Shown in pieces: positions 16,239-24,654 of a DNA stretch of 64,000 nucleotides (the stretch's first letter is position 1; every line of letters starts with the position of its first letter). Below the pieces are notes generated by a model, which worked only from the letters and a program-made list of their open reading frames with translations, was not told the origin of the DNA and searched no databases. Source of the stretch: Amphritea sp. 1_MG-2023 (lineage in GTDB: Bacteria; Pseudomonadota; Gammaproteobacteria; Pseudomonadales; Balneatricaceae); the NCBI RefSeq assembly GCF_030547545.1, contig NZ_JAUOQE010000002.1, forward strand, positions 62,001 to 126,000. Reading direction: 5' to 3'. The translations under genes were made by a program, and so were the position numbers.

Positions 16239-16640
16239 TTATCCATTGCCTATTTGTTTATCGCTTGCCTAATAGGCTAATGCGTAACGCGTGAACGATT
16301 TACTTTCTGTATATGGCTAGGCTTAATCAGAACCCCGCGCCATTCTAATCTGTCAGTTTTAGTCTATAGTGAATAGCAGTCATTAATTCAAGAGACTTCC
16401 TTGCTGTTGACGGTCGAGCACGCGAGCCACTATCTTAATTAGAAAGGTGGCGCTACTTGGCTAACAGCCGCTCATGACTAACAGCCGCTCATGACCAATC
16501 AGAAGCACATGGTTAAAAGAGGCTATGATCAGATAGCCGGTCTAAGCGTTTTAGCATCTGCATGGTGGGTGTGATCTTAAATAGTAATGAATTATGATAG
16601 TGCTGAATGAGGTAAGCTTGTTATCTCTAGCACAATTTCA
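16239..16640. other. Intergenic region behind MITE copy 2
   Basis: No gene or strong signal was recognised between the MITE and the CWC-protein gene. A short direct duplication (CTAACAGCCGCTCATGAC at 16460, repeated at once) is present. Confidence 0.35.
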
Positions 16641-16880
16641 TTGAGGCTGTTGGCTTTGTATCAAGAAGACGTATGTGCACCGGATAAATGCCCATTGTGT
16701 GGTAAAGATAATAACTGTGGTCACCTCAATGTAAGTGATCAAAATCAACCTTGCTGGTGTTTTGATAGCCAAATCAGGTTTGCTGATGGGCTATTAAGTC
16801 AAGTGTCAGCATCGCATCTTAATCTTGCGTGTATCTGTAAAGATTGTGTCTTAGGGGCGAGATTTAACGACGAGCCCTGA
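16641..16880 (+). CDS. Cysteine-rich CWC-family protein
   Basis: The 79-residue product has the small-protein pattern CPLCGKDNNCGHL, then CWCFDSQI and a final CICKDC. Its nine cysteines suggest a metal-binding or redox mini-domain of the cysteine-rich CWC type, whose function is unknown. The frame opens at TTG 16641; no clear Shine-Dalgarno was found and the exact start could lie a few codons later. It precedes the transglutaminase gene on the same strand by about 115 bases. Confidence 0.7.
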   Translation: MRLLALYQEDVCAPDKCPLCGKDNNCGHLNVSDQNQPCWCFDSQIRFADGLLSQVSASHLNLACICKDCVLGARFNDEP

Positions 16881-16995
16881 TATCCCTTTGGATCATCATC
16901 TGTTGTGTCTCGGCTGGGTGTATGTAGCCGATTAGGGCCACTCAAGAGACCCGCACTATTCTGAAATGGAGCCGACAGGGAAGAGCCGGATAACT

Positions 16996-17847
16996 ATGAA
17001 ACGTTATAAAATCATTCATCGTACTTATTACAACTATACCGACACCGTCACCCTTGGCGCGCATCATCTGCTGTTACGGCCTCGGGAAGATCATGAGTTG
17101 CGTATTGAGTCTTTTGCGTTGCAGATTACCCCTGAGGCGAAGCTCTATTGGCATCGCGATGTCGAGGGAAACTCTGTCGCTATTGCCAATTTTACTCAGC
17201 CCACTCGACAGTTGATGATCGAAAGTGATGTGATCATTCAGCAATATAATGAGTCACCGTTGGATTTTATCGTGGCGGACTATGCCATGAACTATCCATT
17301 TAACTATCACGAAGGGGATCAGTTTTTACTGTCACCTTACCGTGTGCTGCCGGATGAAAAGACGCGCCGCTTGTTAAATAATTGGATATTCGATGTTTGG
17401 CAAGCCGGAGAGTCGGTACAAACCTATACGTTATTGCAGCGTTTAACGGCGAGAATCTATCACACCTTGGTTTACAAAGTGCGAGAGGAACCCGGTGTTC
17501 AATCGGCGGAAGATACTTTGCAGTTGGGGTCGGGCTCTTGTCGTGATTTTGCTTTGCTCTTTATGGAGGCGGTCAGGTGTCTTGGCTTGGCCGCGCGTTT
17601 TGTTAGCGGCTATCTGCATGCGCCATTAATGTCTAATCAGGTGGGGTCTACACATGCTTGGGCTGAAGTCTATTTGCCCGGCGGTGGCTGGAAGGGGTTT
17701 GATCCGACGATTGGCGATATTGTCGGCTCAGATCATATTCCTGTCGCGGTGTCGCGCTTGGCTAAATCGGTGCCGCCTATTGCAGGGTCCTATGCAGGAA
17801 CGGCGACCTCGGAGCTGGATGTGGGGGTTTGGGTGAGTGAATGCTAA
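16996..17847 (+). CDS. Transglutaminase-like protease-fold protein
   Basis: The product of about 283 residues has an N-terminal bacterial transglutaminase-like domain (YKIIHRTYYNYTDTVTLGAH, LLLRPREDHELRI) and a transglutaminase core with a full Cys-His-Asp triad: Cys182 in GSGSCRDFALL, His220 in GSTHAWAEVY and Asp236 in KGFDPTIG. ATG 16996 is chosen because similarity starts there. Such enzymes act as amidases or peptidases and typically occur in operons with the Anbu protease, an alpha-E protein and a circularly permuted ATP-grasp enzyme. Here only Anbu (18676) is found, separated by a MITE. Confidence 0.88.
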   Translation: MKRYKIIHRTYYNYTDTVTLGAHHLLLRPREDHELRIESFALQITPEAKLYWHRDVEGNSVAIANFTQPTRQLMIESDVIIQQYNESPLDFIVADYAMNYPFNYHEGDQFLLSPYRVLPDEKTRRLLNNWIFDVWQAGESVQTYTLLQRLTARIYHTLVYKVREEPGVQSAEDTLQLGSGSCRDFALLFMEAVRCLGLAARFVSGYLHAPLMSNQVGSTHAWAEVYLPGGGWKGFDPTIGDIVGSDHIPVAVSRLAKSVPPIAGSYAGTATSELDVGVWVSEC

Positions 17848-18675
17848 AACCGAGGTCAATGTTGCTTGTGCTAAGCGGCTCAGCATTGTCTAGTTGAACT
17901 ACGTCTGCGGCAGCATTAAGCATTAGCGACCACTTCTGCTATCAAGCACCTTCCCTAACTGTATGGGCCGAGCGAAATCGATGGTTTTCACTCGATAGTG
18001 GGATCTATCCGTGATTGACGTTTAGAGTATTAATGATGGCTATTAGCCATCGATCTCTTTTATCCAACCGCTGAAAAAAAACAGGCTGACGTGTCATATG
18101 GATGCCGTTCGATAACAATATCTCAATGTTTAGGGAAGGTGCGAATAAGTCAATTAGGCCTCTGGCTTACAGAGAAGCTGGAGATCTAGGCAACAGTTAC
18201 AGGCATACTGGTTGTACGTCGAAAAATGTTAACGCTGAGATCCCGCTTCTCTGAAAGCCCCGAAGGGCGGATATTAGAATGGTCATCTACTTTGTCAGCC
18301 AGCTTGAAAAGGTCTAGACATTTCGCTGCACTGGCTTTCGCGTATCTGACCATTCTAATGTCCGCAGAGAACATAACGGACTTATTCGCACCTTCCTTAG
18401 GAAGGTGGCAGTGGTGCGTGGTTTCCTTGATAAATGAATGAGAGAAGATTGCTGATTAAAAAAACATTTAAAATCAGTTGGTTAAGATGGATTTGTCTTC
18501 GCTGATCCTGAAAATTGACCGTTTGGCATAAATAAATGACACTTCTGTTTTGTAAAACTCTTATAATGGGCGCAATTTGGAAAGCCAAGGTATTATGACG
18601 GTTTGCAAGCGCTCAGGTTAGCGCTGCTGGTATCATCGCCTATTGACGCCTTCCTTCGGTCTTCAGGAGAGAATA
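17848..18675. other. Long intergenic region holding MITE copy 3
   Basis: The 828 bases between the transglutaminase and Anbu genes contain a solo MITE end (17946-17954), MITE copy 3 (18134-18396) and no credible gene. The short frames inside the MITE have no family resemblance. Confidence 0.5.
18134..18396 (-). mobile_element. MITE copy 3 (263 bp, long form, TTAG target duplication)
   Basis: The ends GGAAGGTGCGAATAAGTC and GACTTATTCGCACCTTCC are perfect inverted repeats flanked on both sides by TTAG. The right 65-70 bases are the reverse complement of the left part of copies 1 and 2, and the left 35 bases match their right part. The central 160 bases are missing from the short copies. Copy 3 therefore looks like an ancestor-like, less deleted form. 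It encodes no transposase. Confidence 0.88.
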
Positions 18676-19389
18676 GTGACTTACTGCGTTGGTATAAGAA
18701 CAAATCAGGTGACAATAATGATTTCAGATTCTCGCACGAGTGCGGGAGTCGATAACATTAGCAGTTATAGCAAAATGTGGCGCTATGGTGTGCCTGGCCA
18801 ACGGCAGTTTGTGATCTGTAGTGCTGGCAATCTGGCCACCACGCAAGCGGTCATTGCGGCGCTTGAACGAGATATTAAGAATACAGAAGAAACCAGCTTA
18901 CTCAATGTCACTGATATGCATCAGGCCGCGGAATATATCGGTAAAATCAGTGTCGATGTCCAGGAAAAAGCGGGTGGCGGTTCGGTGTTTGAATCGACTT
19001 TCCTATTAGCGGGAGAGATTTTAGGTTCACAAAGCGCACTGTTTATGATTTATGCGCAGGGTAACTTTATTGTCAGCTCGTCTCAGGTGCCTTTTTTACA
19101 GATAGGTGAGATGAAATACGGTAAGCCGATTTTGGATCGAGTTATTCAGGAAAGCACCGCAACCGATAGAGCGGTGGTTTGTGGCCTTCTGTCAATGGAT
19201 GCGACCTTGAAAAGTAACTTAACCGTCGGGCCTCCGATTGAACTGTATATTCTACAGCATGGCAGTTTGACGCTGGGACGTTATCGTTCGTTTGGTGAGG
19301 ATGATGATTATATGCGTGATCTGCGCAAGCTTTGGAATACCGCCATGGAAGACGCGATTGATGCGATGCCGCTGTTAACATTAGGCTAA
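18676..19389 (+). CDS. Anbu-type proteasome-related peptidase
   Basis: The product of about 237 residues starts at GTG 18676 with AGGAGAG upstream. After Met removal it begins Thr-Tyr-Cys-Val-Gly, the catalytic N-terminal threonine of the Anbu branch of HslV/proteasome-beta hydrolases. The supporting Asp18 (ISDSRTSAGVD) and Lys33 (SKMW) are present, as is the later GEILGSQSALFMIYAQGN strand region. Anbu forms self-compartmentalised rings; its substrate is not known. Its usual neighbours are a transglutaminase (present upstream), an alpha-E protein and an ATP-grasp enzyme (both absent). A terminator follows at 19457. Confidence 0.88.
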   Translation: MTYCVGIRTNQVTIMISDSRTSAGVDNISSYSKMWRYGVPGQRQFVICSAGNLATTQAVIAALERDIKNTEETSLLNVTDMHQAAEYIGKISVDVQEKAGGGSVFESTFLLAGEILGSQSALFMIYAQGNFIVSSSQVPFLQIGEMKYGKPILDRVIQESTATDRAVVCGLLSMDATLKSNLTVGPPIELYILQHGSLTLGRYRSFGEDDDYMRDLRKLWNTAMEDAIDAMPLLTLG

Positions 19390-19456
19390 TGTGTCAATGA
19401 GGCGATTGTGTTTAATATCGTTGCTTTAGAACTCGATTAAGTGATGTCGCTAACCG

Positions 19457-19498
19457 CCCTGATTAACGCCTTAAACGTTGCTTGATATCAGGGTTTTT
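19457..19498 (+). terminator. Terminator of the Anbu gene
   Basis: CCCTGAT (19457-19463) and ATCAGGG (19487-19493) form a 7-base stem followed by TTTTT. Confidence 0.65.
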
Positions 19499-19600
19499 AG
19501 TCATCATTTATGTAAACTTAGGTTAGCGCCGCTAAGTCGCTAATAAAGTGTTGTCTTTATTTTTAAGGCAAGATTTATTCAGTGCGCTACCCTGCGAGTG

Positions 19601-19691
19601 TTGTATAGAAAAGTCTAGATAACTTGTATCGATACACTTTGTATAGATGAATTGTATCGATGTGCTTTGTATCAATCAGTTGAAGTTGTAT
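19601..19691 (+). repeat. Six TTGTAT repeats including a 28-base direct repeat
   Basis: TTGTAT occurs at 19601, 19624, 19639, 19652, 19667 and 19686. The unit TTGTATCGATACAC... (19624-19651) is repeated imperfectly at 19652-19679. The array ends 12 bases before the NifX-like start codon and probably represents operator sites or a tandem duplication. Confidence 0.6.
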
Positions 19692-19703
19692 TGAGGTAGT
19701 CAG

Positions 19704-20111
19704 ATGAAAATAGCTGTTGCCAGTAGAGATGGTGTTTCCGTGACCGATCGTGTCGGTAAATGTAAGAGCTGGATTGTGTTTCAAGCTGATATATCGCCAA
19801 ACTCTCCATCGCAAGCACCACGATTAAAGATGTTAGAGTTGATCTCGTTACCAAAGCCGTTGGTATTTCATCATTATAAAAATGATGTGCCGCACCCGCT
19901 AGCCGACTGTGATGCGCTTATCGGTGGTAGTGCTGGAGAGTGTTTTATCAGTCAGGCAGCCTTGCTGGGTGTTGAAGCGTTCACCACCGATCAGTCTGAT
20001 CCTGTTCAAGCGGTTAAAGATTACCTTAAGCATCATGCGCTACCAATAGCCCCTCACGTTATCGGTGAATTGGGTATGAATAGCAGTGATCTTTTAAGCT
20101 CAGGGCATTAA
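19704..20111 (+). CDS. NifX/NifB C-terminal-domain (dinitrogenase Fe-Mo cofactor-like) protein
   Basis: The 135-residue product has the Nitro_FeMo-Co fold: MKIAVASRDGVSVTDRVGKC, then CDALIGGSAGECFISQAALLG and GVEAFTTDQSDPVQAVKDYL. Outside nitrogen fixers these single-domain proteins are thought to bind metal clusters or regulate metal metabolism; no nif genes are in the window. AGGTAG lies upstream of the ATG. Six TTGTAT repeats immediately precede the gene, suggesting dedicated control, and a terminator-like hairpin (20175) follows. Confidence 0.85.
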   Translation: MKIAVASRDGVSVTDRVGKCKSWIVFQADISPNSPSQAPRLKMLELISLPKPLVFHHYKNDVPHPLADCDALIGGSAGECFISQAALLGVEAFTTDQSDPVQAVKDYLKHHALPIAPHVIGELGMNSSDLLSSGH

Positions 20112-20447
20112 TCAGTAGGGTTTCATTCAGTACTGTTTATTTAGTAACATTTCATGTAATACCATTCAATCTAGGGCAGTGTGACACCCGCACTGCCTCC
20201 TTTCTTGCTTATCTATACTGTAACTTGGGTATCTTTTTTGGCTCTCTTGTGTCGCTGAGGCTTGTCGCTTAAATTAGTCCCGATGAGAGATCGCACATGA
20301 TGCAGATTATTTGATGTCACCGTCGGGTGATGGAAATTGTCGGTCGCATTTGGACGCTATTACGCCTTTTCGATACTCTACAATAGTGATTTATGGTCGC
20401 GCGAGTGTGACGGTAGGTGATAGATCTTTAATGGAGTGTGATGGCAT
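20112..20447. other. Intergenic region with terminator-like hairpin
   Basis: GGCAGTG (20175-20181) and CACTGCC (20191-20197) form a 7-base stem followed by a pyrimidine run, a likely terminator for the NifX-like gene. The remainder holds no recognised gene; the frame starting at 20311 is a shadow overlapping the ProC-like gene. Confidence 0.55.
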
Positions 20448-21275
20448 ATGCAGGATAATCTTTGCTTGGGTATTATTGGTGGCGCTGGTCACTTGGGCGG
20501 GGCTATTGCTCAGGGGGTGCTACGTAATGGCGCGGTGTTGCCTGAAAATCTGTGGCTATCGAGTCGAACGCTTGCCGCGAGTCATGGCTTGGCAGCAGAC
20601 CCTAAAGTGCATCGCACCACTAGTAATCAAACGCTGATTGAGCATTGTGATATTGTTATTGTCGCGGTGCCGCCGCATCTAGCCAATAGCCTAGCGATTA
20701 ATGCGAGCGAGACCGGTTGTCTGATTATCTCGGTGATGGCTGGGGTGACCGTAACGCAGTTACAGCAGTTAAGTGCTACCGAGCGGGTCGTGCGAGCGAT
20801 GTCGAGTCCCGCGGCTGAAACTGGTTTGGCCTATTCACCTTGGTTTTCAAGTGAGGCGATTACCGATACCGATCGGCTTAAGATCCGTCGAGTGTTCGAG
20901 GCAATCGGACAGACAGATGAGGTATTTGACGAGTCGCATATTGATCAGTTCACTGCTTTAATTGGTCCTGTGCCTGGGTTTGTGGCTTACTATGCTGATT
21001 GTATGGTCAACTATGCGATCGATCAGGGAATTGATTCAAACGTGGCTGAGCGAGCCATACGGCAGTTGTTTAAAGCCAGTGGCGTGATGTTAGCCGATTT
21101 AGATCTATCTCCTCGGGCCCATGTGGATGCCATGATCGATTATGATGGCACCACGGCGGCGGGGCTGAAGTGTATGCAAGCGTCAAGGTTATCGGCCTCG
21201 ATTGATCAGGGGCTGACGGCGGCGGTTGAAGCAACGCGGAAAATGAGTGAGTCGTTGGGCGATTCAACGTCATAA
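20448..21275 (+). CDS. proC: Pyrroline-5-carboxylate reductase-like protein
   Basis: The 275-residue protein has the ProC two-domain layout. An N-terminal Rossmann fold holds the NADPH-binding GIIGGAGHLGGAIAQG, then HCDIVIVAVPPHLA and CLIISVMAGVTVTQLQQL. A C-terminal dimerisation domain contains the GPVPGFVAYYADCMVNYAID helix. The family reduces pyrroline-5-carboxylate to proline. The C-terminal signature deviates from typical ProC (DYDGTTAAGLKCMQ replaces the usual SPGGTT-like loop), so it could be a second, divergent paralogue with another imine substrate. GGAGTG lies upstream. Confidence 0.75.
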   Translation: MQDNLCLGIIGGAGHLGGAIAQGVLRNGAVLPENLWLSSRTLAASHGLAADPKVHRTTSNQTLIEHCDIVIVAVPPHLANSLAINASETGCLIISVMAGVTVTQLQQLSATERVVRAMSSPAAETGLAYSPWFSSEAITDTDRLKIRRVFEAIGQTDEVFDESHIDQFTALIGPVPGFVAYYADCMVNYAIDQGIDSNVAERAIRQLFKASGVMLADLDLSPRAHVDAMIDYDGTTAAGLKCMQASRLSASIDQGLTAAVEATRKMSESLGDSTS

Positions 21276-21318
21276 CAGTCATTGTTAAACAGGGTGATAT
21301 TAAGCAGGAGGGTGAGTG

Positions 21319-21585
21319 ATGGCCGGTGGATGGGCGCGTGATGGCGCGGTACAAGATCAAATTGATGCCAGTGTTGATGATGCCGTGCAATTGGCGCGCA
21401 GCCGTTTAAACGCCGGTGAGAGCTTAACCGAGTGTGAAGAATGTGATGCGCTGATTCCAGAGAAACGGCGGCTGGCGATTCCCGGTATTCGTTTATGCAT
21501 TCAGTGTCAGACAAAACGCGAGCAGCAAGAGAGCAGTAGCGGCGGGATAAACCGTCGTGGCAGTAAAGACAGTCAGTTAAGGTAG
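21319..21585 (+). CDS. DksA/TraR-family C4 zinc-finger protein (YbiI-like)
   Basis: The product of about 88 residues starts MAGGWARDGAVQDQIDASVD, the typical YbiI N-terminus, and contains the C4 zinc finger CEECDALIP...CIQCQTKRE. It is shorter than DksA and lacks the long coiled coil that enters the RNA polymerase secondary channel, so ppGpp synergy is unlikely. The role of YbiI-type proteins is unknown. A strong GCAGGAGGG Shine-Dalgarno precedes ATG 21319. It follows proC by 43 bases and may share its transcript. Confidence 0.87.
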   Translation: MAGGWARDGAVQDQIDASVDDAVQLARSRLNAGESLTECEECDALIPEKRRLAIPGIRLCIQCQTKREQQESSSGGINRRGSKDSQLR

Positions 21586-21628
21586 TTTTGTCTTTATCAT
21601 TGTTATCACGTAGCTCCTTAAGATCATC

Positions 21629-21660
21629 CGTCAGGTTAATCCAGTTGGAAAAACCTGACG
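21629..21660. terminator. Bidirectional terminator between convergent genes
   Basis: CGTCAGGTT (21629-21637) and AACCTGACG (21652-21660) form a perfect 9-base stem between the DksA-like gene (+) and the DgcA-like gene (-). Confidence 0.65.
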
Positions 21661-21688
21661 CTTGGTTTGCGCTTTTTTAGCGGTTTTT

Positions 21689-23737
21689 TTATAGGTCTTT
21701 TACGAGGCGTAACGCATCATAAATCGCTGCATGCGTGTTACGGGCCGAAATCGCATCACCGATGCGGAACAGTTGAAACTGCCCCTCATGGTTATGAGTG
21801 AGTGCCTGCGGTGTGCCGTGAATCAGGTCGTTATAGTTCACTTCCCCCTCATTGGATGATAAACCGCGTAGTTCAAAATAGAGATCATCAAACGGCAGGG
21901 TGCCATGATTGATGATCACTTGATCGACTCGACGGGTCTGAGTAAAGTCGCGACTACCATCATCATAGTCGCTGCCGATGGTGGCCAGCAGTTGATCGCC
22001 ATCACGGCTCACGGATTTCAGACGATAGGTGACCGTAAAGGTGACAGCCTGTTGCTGCAGTGTGCGCATGTAGGGTACCAAGTTCATCGCCATCACTTCT
22101 GGTGCGAAGCTCCGATCGGGGGTAATAATCTCAAGGTTTGCACCACTGTTAGCGATGACTTCAGCCGCTTGAAGGGCAGCATGATCACCGGCATCATCGA
22201 ACAATAAAACATTACTGCCGGGTTGGATGCTGCGAGAGAGAATATCCCAGCTTGAAACCACCAGTTCATTGCCTTTATCGAGTACCTCGGTGTCGGGTAA
22301 GCCGCCGGTGGCGATAATCACTACATCGGGTTTTTCCGCCTGTATGTTGTCGACTTCGGCATAGGTATTAAAGTGGAACCTAACGCCGAGCCGTTCACAC
22401 TGCGACATACGCCAATCGATAATACCGATCATCTCTTGCCGACGAGGGCTTTGTGCCGTTAATCGGATTTGCCCACCGGCATCGTTTAGGGCTTCAAAGA
22501 CGACCACTTCATGGCCGCGTTCGGCGGCAACGCGGGCCGCTTCGAGTCCGCCAGGGCCTGCACCGACGATAACGATCTTCTTGCGCACCTCGGCTTTAGG
22601 GATATCGTGCGGCATGGATAGTTCACGGCCGGTGGCCGCGTTATGAATACAGAAGGCGGCACCGCCCTGATAGATTCTATCGAGACAGTAATTGGCACCG
22701 ACACAGGGGCGAATGTTATCTTCGTCGCCGGCAATAATTTTACGGATAATATGAGGGTCAGTCATGTGCGCACGAGTCATACCGACCATATCGACCTTGC
22801 CGCTGACGATGGCGTGTCGGGCGGTGGCGACATCGGGTATTTTAGCCGCATGAAAGGTTGGCATATCGGTGGCGGTGCGAATCTCACCGGCAAAATCAAG
22901 GTGCGGTGAGTTACGCATCCCTTGAATCGGAATCACATCAGTCAGCCCCGCATCGGTATCGATATGACCGCGTACCACATTCAGGAAATCCACCATGCCG
23001 CTGTCTTTCAAGCGCTGAGAGATCGATAAGCCATCTGTCATACTTAAGCCTCCAGCAAGCATCTCATCACCGGTATAGCGCAGACCGACAATAAAGTCAT
23101 CGCCCACCCGCTGACGGATCGATTTGAGTAGCTCAAAGGTGAAGCGAAGACGGTTATCGAGATTGCCGCCGTAAGGGCCATCCAGAGTATTGGTTAAGGG
23201 CGACCAAAATTGATCCATGAGGTGGCCATAGGCCTGTAGTTCGATGCCATCTAATCCCGCCGCCACCATGCGTTCGGCCGCGTCAGTATAGTCTTTGATA
23301 ATCCGCTGAATATCCCACTCTTCCATCTTTTTCGGAAACGCTCGGTGCGCCGCCTCGCGTCGATGAGACGGGGAAAGCGCCGGTAGCCACTCGCCTTTAT
23401 CCCAGCGAGTACGTCGGCCTAAATGTGTTAGCTGAATCATCACGGCAGCACCGTGTTCATGGCATTCATCGGTCAGATCTTTCATCCAAGGCACAATTTC
23501 ATCCTTGTAGACCAACAGGTTATCGAATACCGGCGGGCTATCGAGCGATACCGCGGCGGAACCGGCGGTCATGGTGAGGGCGACACCGGCTTTGGCTCGC
23601 TCAACATGATAGGCGCGATAGCGTTCGGTGGGCATACCGTTTTCAGAATAGGCGGGCTCATGCGAGGTGATCATGATGCGGTTGCGTAAGCGCAAATGTT
23701 TTAGTTGATAGGGTTGCAGCAATGGATCATTGGACAT
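21689..23737 (-). CDS. DgcA/HpbA-like FMN- and FAD-containing N-demethylase (2,4-dienoyl-CoA reductase superfamily)
   Basis: The 682-residue protein combines an old-yellow-enzyme TIM barrel (residues 1-350; LRLRNRIMITSHEP, MIQLTHLGRRTRW, GLDGIELQAYGHLMDQFWSP), a linker with the short cysteine pattern CVGANYCLDRIYQG...C, and an FAD/NAD-binding part starting KKIVIVGAGPGGLEAARVAA. It ends NTHAAIYDALRLVKD like dimethylglycine demethylase DgcA and methylproline demethylase HpbA. The VGMTRAHMTDPH segment is also shared with them. It probably demethylates an N-methylated amino acid or osmolyte. An electron-transfer partner is not adjacent. A TetR regulator is divergent. Confidence 0.85.
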   Translation of the reverse strand: MSNDPLLQPYQLKHLRLRNRIMITSHEPAYSENGMPTERYRAYHVERAKAGVALTMTAGSAAVSLDSPPVFDNLLVYKDEIVPWMKDLTDECHEHGAAVMIQLTHLGRRTRWDKGEWLPALSPSHRREAAHRAFPKKMEEWDIQRIIKDYTDAAERMVAAGLDGIELQAYGHLMDQFWSPLTNTLDGPYGGNLDNRLRFTFELLKSIRQRVGDDFIVGLRYTGDEMLAGGLSMTDGLSISQRLKDSGMVDFLNVVRGHIDTDAGLTDVIPIQGMRNSPHLDFAGEIRTATDMPTFHAAKIPDVATARHAIVSGKVDMVGMTRAHMTDPHIIRKIIAGDEDNIRPCVGANYCLDRIYQGGAAFCIHNAATGRELSMPHDIPKAEVRKKIVIVGAGPGGLEAARVAAERGHEVVVFEALNDAGGQIRLTAQSPRRQEMIGIIDWRMSQCERLGVRFHFNTYAEVDNIQAEKPDVVIIATGGLPDTEVLDKGNELVVSSWDILSRSIQPGSNVLLFDDAGDHAALQAAEVIANSGANLEIITPDRSFAPEVMAMNLVPYMRTLQQQAVTFTVTYRLKSVSRDGDQLLATIGSDYDDGSRDFTQTRRVDQVIINHGTLPFDDLYFELRGLSSNEGEVNYNDLIHGTPQALTHNHEGQFQLFRIGDAISARNTHAAIYDALRLVKDL

Positions 23738-23763
23738 CTTGAGTCCTCCCGAACGGTTATCAA

Positions 23764-23890
23764 TATGAACGTAGAACAGTCAATTTAGTTTAAAATGTAC
23801 ATATACGTCAATTAAATGTTCATGATTGTTTTAGTGCTCCGAAGGTTCGCTAAGAGGTTAGGTTTACTTCAGCTAAACAGTTATGTACAT
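23764..23890. promoter_or_regulatory. Array of ATGTACAT-type palindromes (TetR operator candidates)
   Basis: ATGTACAT lies at 23795-23802 and 23883-23890, ATGTTCAT at 23816-23823 and ATGAACGT at 23764-23771. The 23795 and 23816 sites are 21 bases apart, about two helical turns. They occupy the divergent region between the DgcA-like and TetR genes. Confidence 0.5.
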
Positions 23891-23976
23891 TCCCTTGGCA
23901 GGGTATGTCGGTGTGGCGTATGGGCGGTAGGCTCGATGGCATCCAGCGGTTGGCAATAGAAGATTAACGGGGTGAT

Positions 23977-24654
23977 ATGAGTAACGATCAAGCGACGGAT
24001 CAGACGAATAACGGTGATGCGGGTGTTGTTAGTGTCACAGATAGCGGCTGGCGGGGGTCTGCGGATGTTTGGTTGCAGGCCGCCTATGAAGCCTTGATTG
24101 AGTCGGGATTGGATGCGGTGCGCATTCAGACATTAGCGAAAAAACTGTCGTTATCTCGAACCAGCTTTTATTGGTTTTTTAAAAATCGTCAGCAGTTACT
24201 CGATGCCCTATTAACGCAGTGGCGCAATAAAAATACGGGTAACTTTGTCGCGCAGACGGACGCGTATGCAGAGACTATTGCGGAGGCAATATTAAATGTA
24301 TTTGATTGCTGGCTGGATGGCGATCTATTCGATTCACACTATGAGTTTGCGGTGCGTAGCTGGGCGTTACAATCCGCCGAGGTGACGGCTCAAGTCGCGC
24401 AAGCGGATGCACAGCGGTTGACGGCTTTACAGCAGATGTTTATCCGTTTCGGTTATCAAGCCGATGAGGCCGATGTACGTGCTCGCACTATTTACCTGAC
24501 GCAGATCGGCTATATCTCGATGAAATCGGCAGAAGATGTTACGACTCGGTTACAGCGTATCTCGGGGTATGTTGAGATCTTTACCGGTCGAGCGCCCGAG
24601 CCACGTGAACTCGAACGCTTTTATGCGCGGCATACCGATAGGCATGGATTATAA
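23977..24654 (+). CDS. TetR/AcrR-family regulator
   Basis: The 225-residue protein has a TetR helix-turn-helix at residues 30-75 (DVWLQAAYEALIESGLDAVR, then LAKKLSLSRTSFYWFFKNRQ) and a helical ligand-binding domain. SFYWFF in the recognition helix is a TetR signature. The extended acidic N-terminus (28 residues) is unusual in length. Being divergent from the DgcA-like demethylase, with palindromes between them, it probably controls that gene. Its 3' end overlaps the convergent exporter gene by six bases. Confidence 0.9.
   Translation: MSNDQATDQTNNGDAGVVSVTDSGWRGSADVWLQAAYEALIESGLDAVRIQTLAKKLSLSRTSFYWFFKNRQQLLDALLTQWRNKNTGNFVAQTDAYAETIAEAILNVFDCWLDGDLFDSHYEFAVRSWALQSAEVTAQVAQADAQRLTALQQMFIRFGYQADEADVRARTIYLTQIGYISMKSAEDVTTRLQRISGYVEIFTGRAPEPRELERFYARHTDRHGL

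Noticed and set aside
18226-18441. Short forward frame inside MITE copy 3
   Set aside because: The same element lacks it in copies 1 and 2; no transposase motif, so not a gene of the element.
19601-19691. TTGTAT repeats considered as a CRISPR-like array
   Set aside because: Units are short, imperfect and unevenly spaced, without unique spacers of constant length or cas genes.
20311-20637. 108-codon frame upstream of and overlapping the ProC-like gene
   Set aside because: It overlaps the Rossmann region of the ProC-like gene in another frame; the translation is not protein-like.
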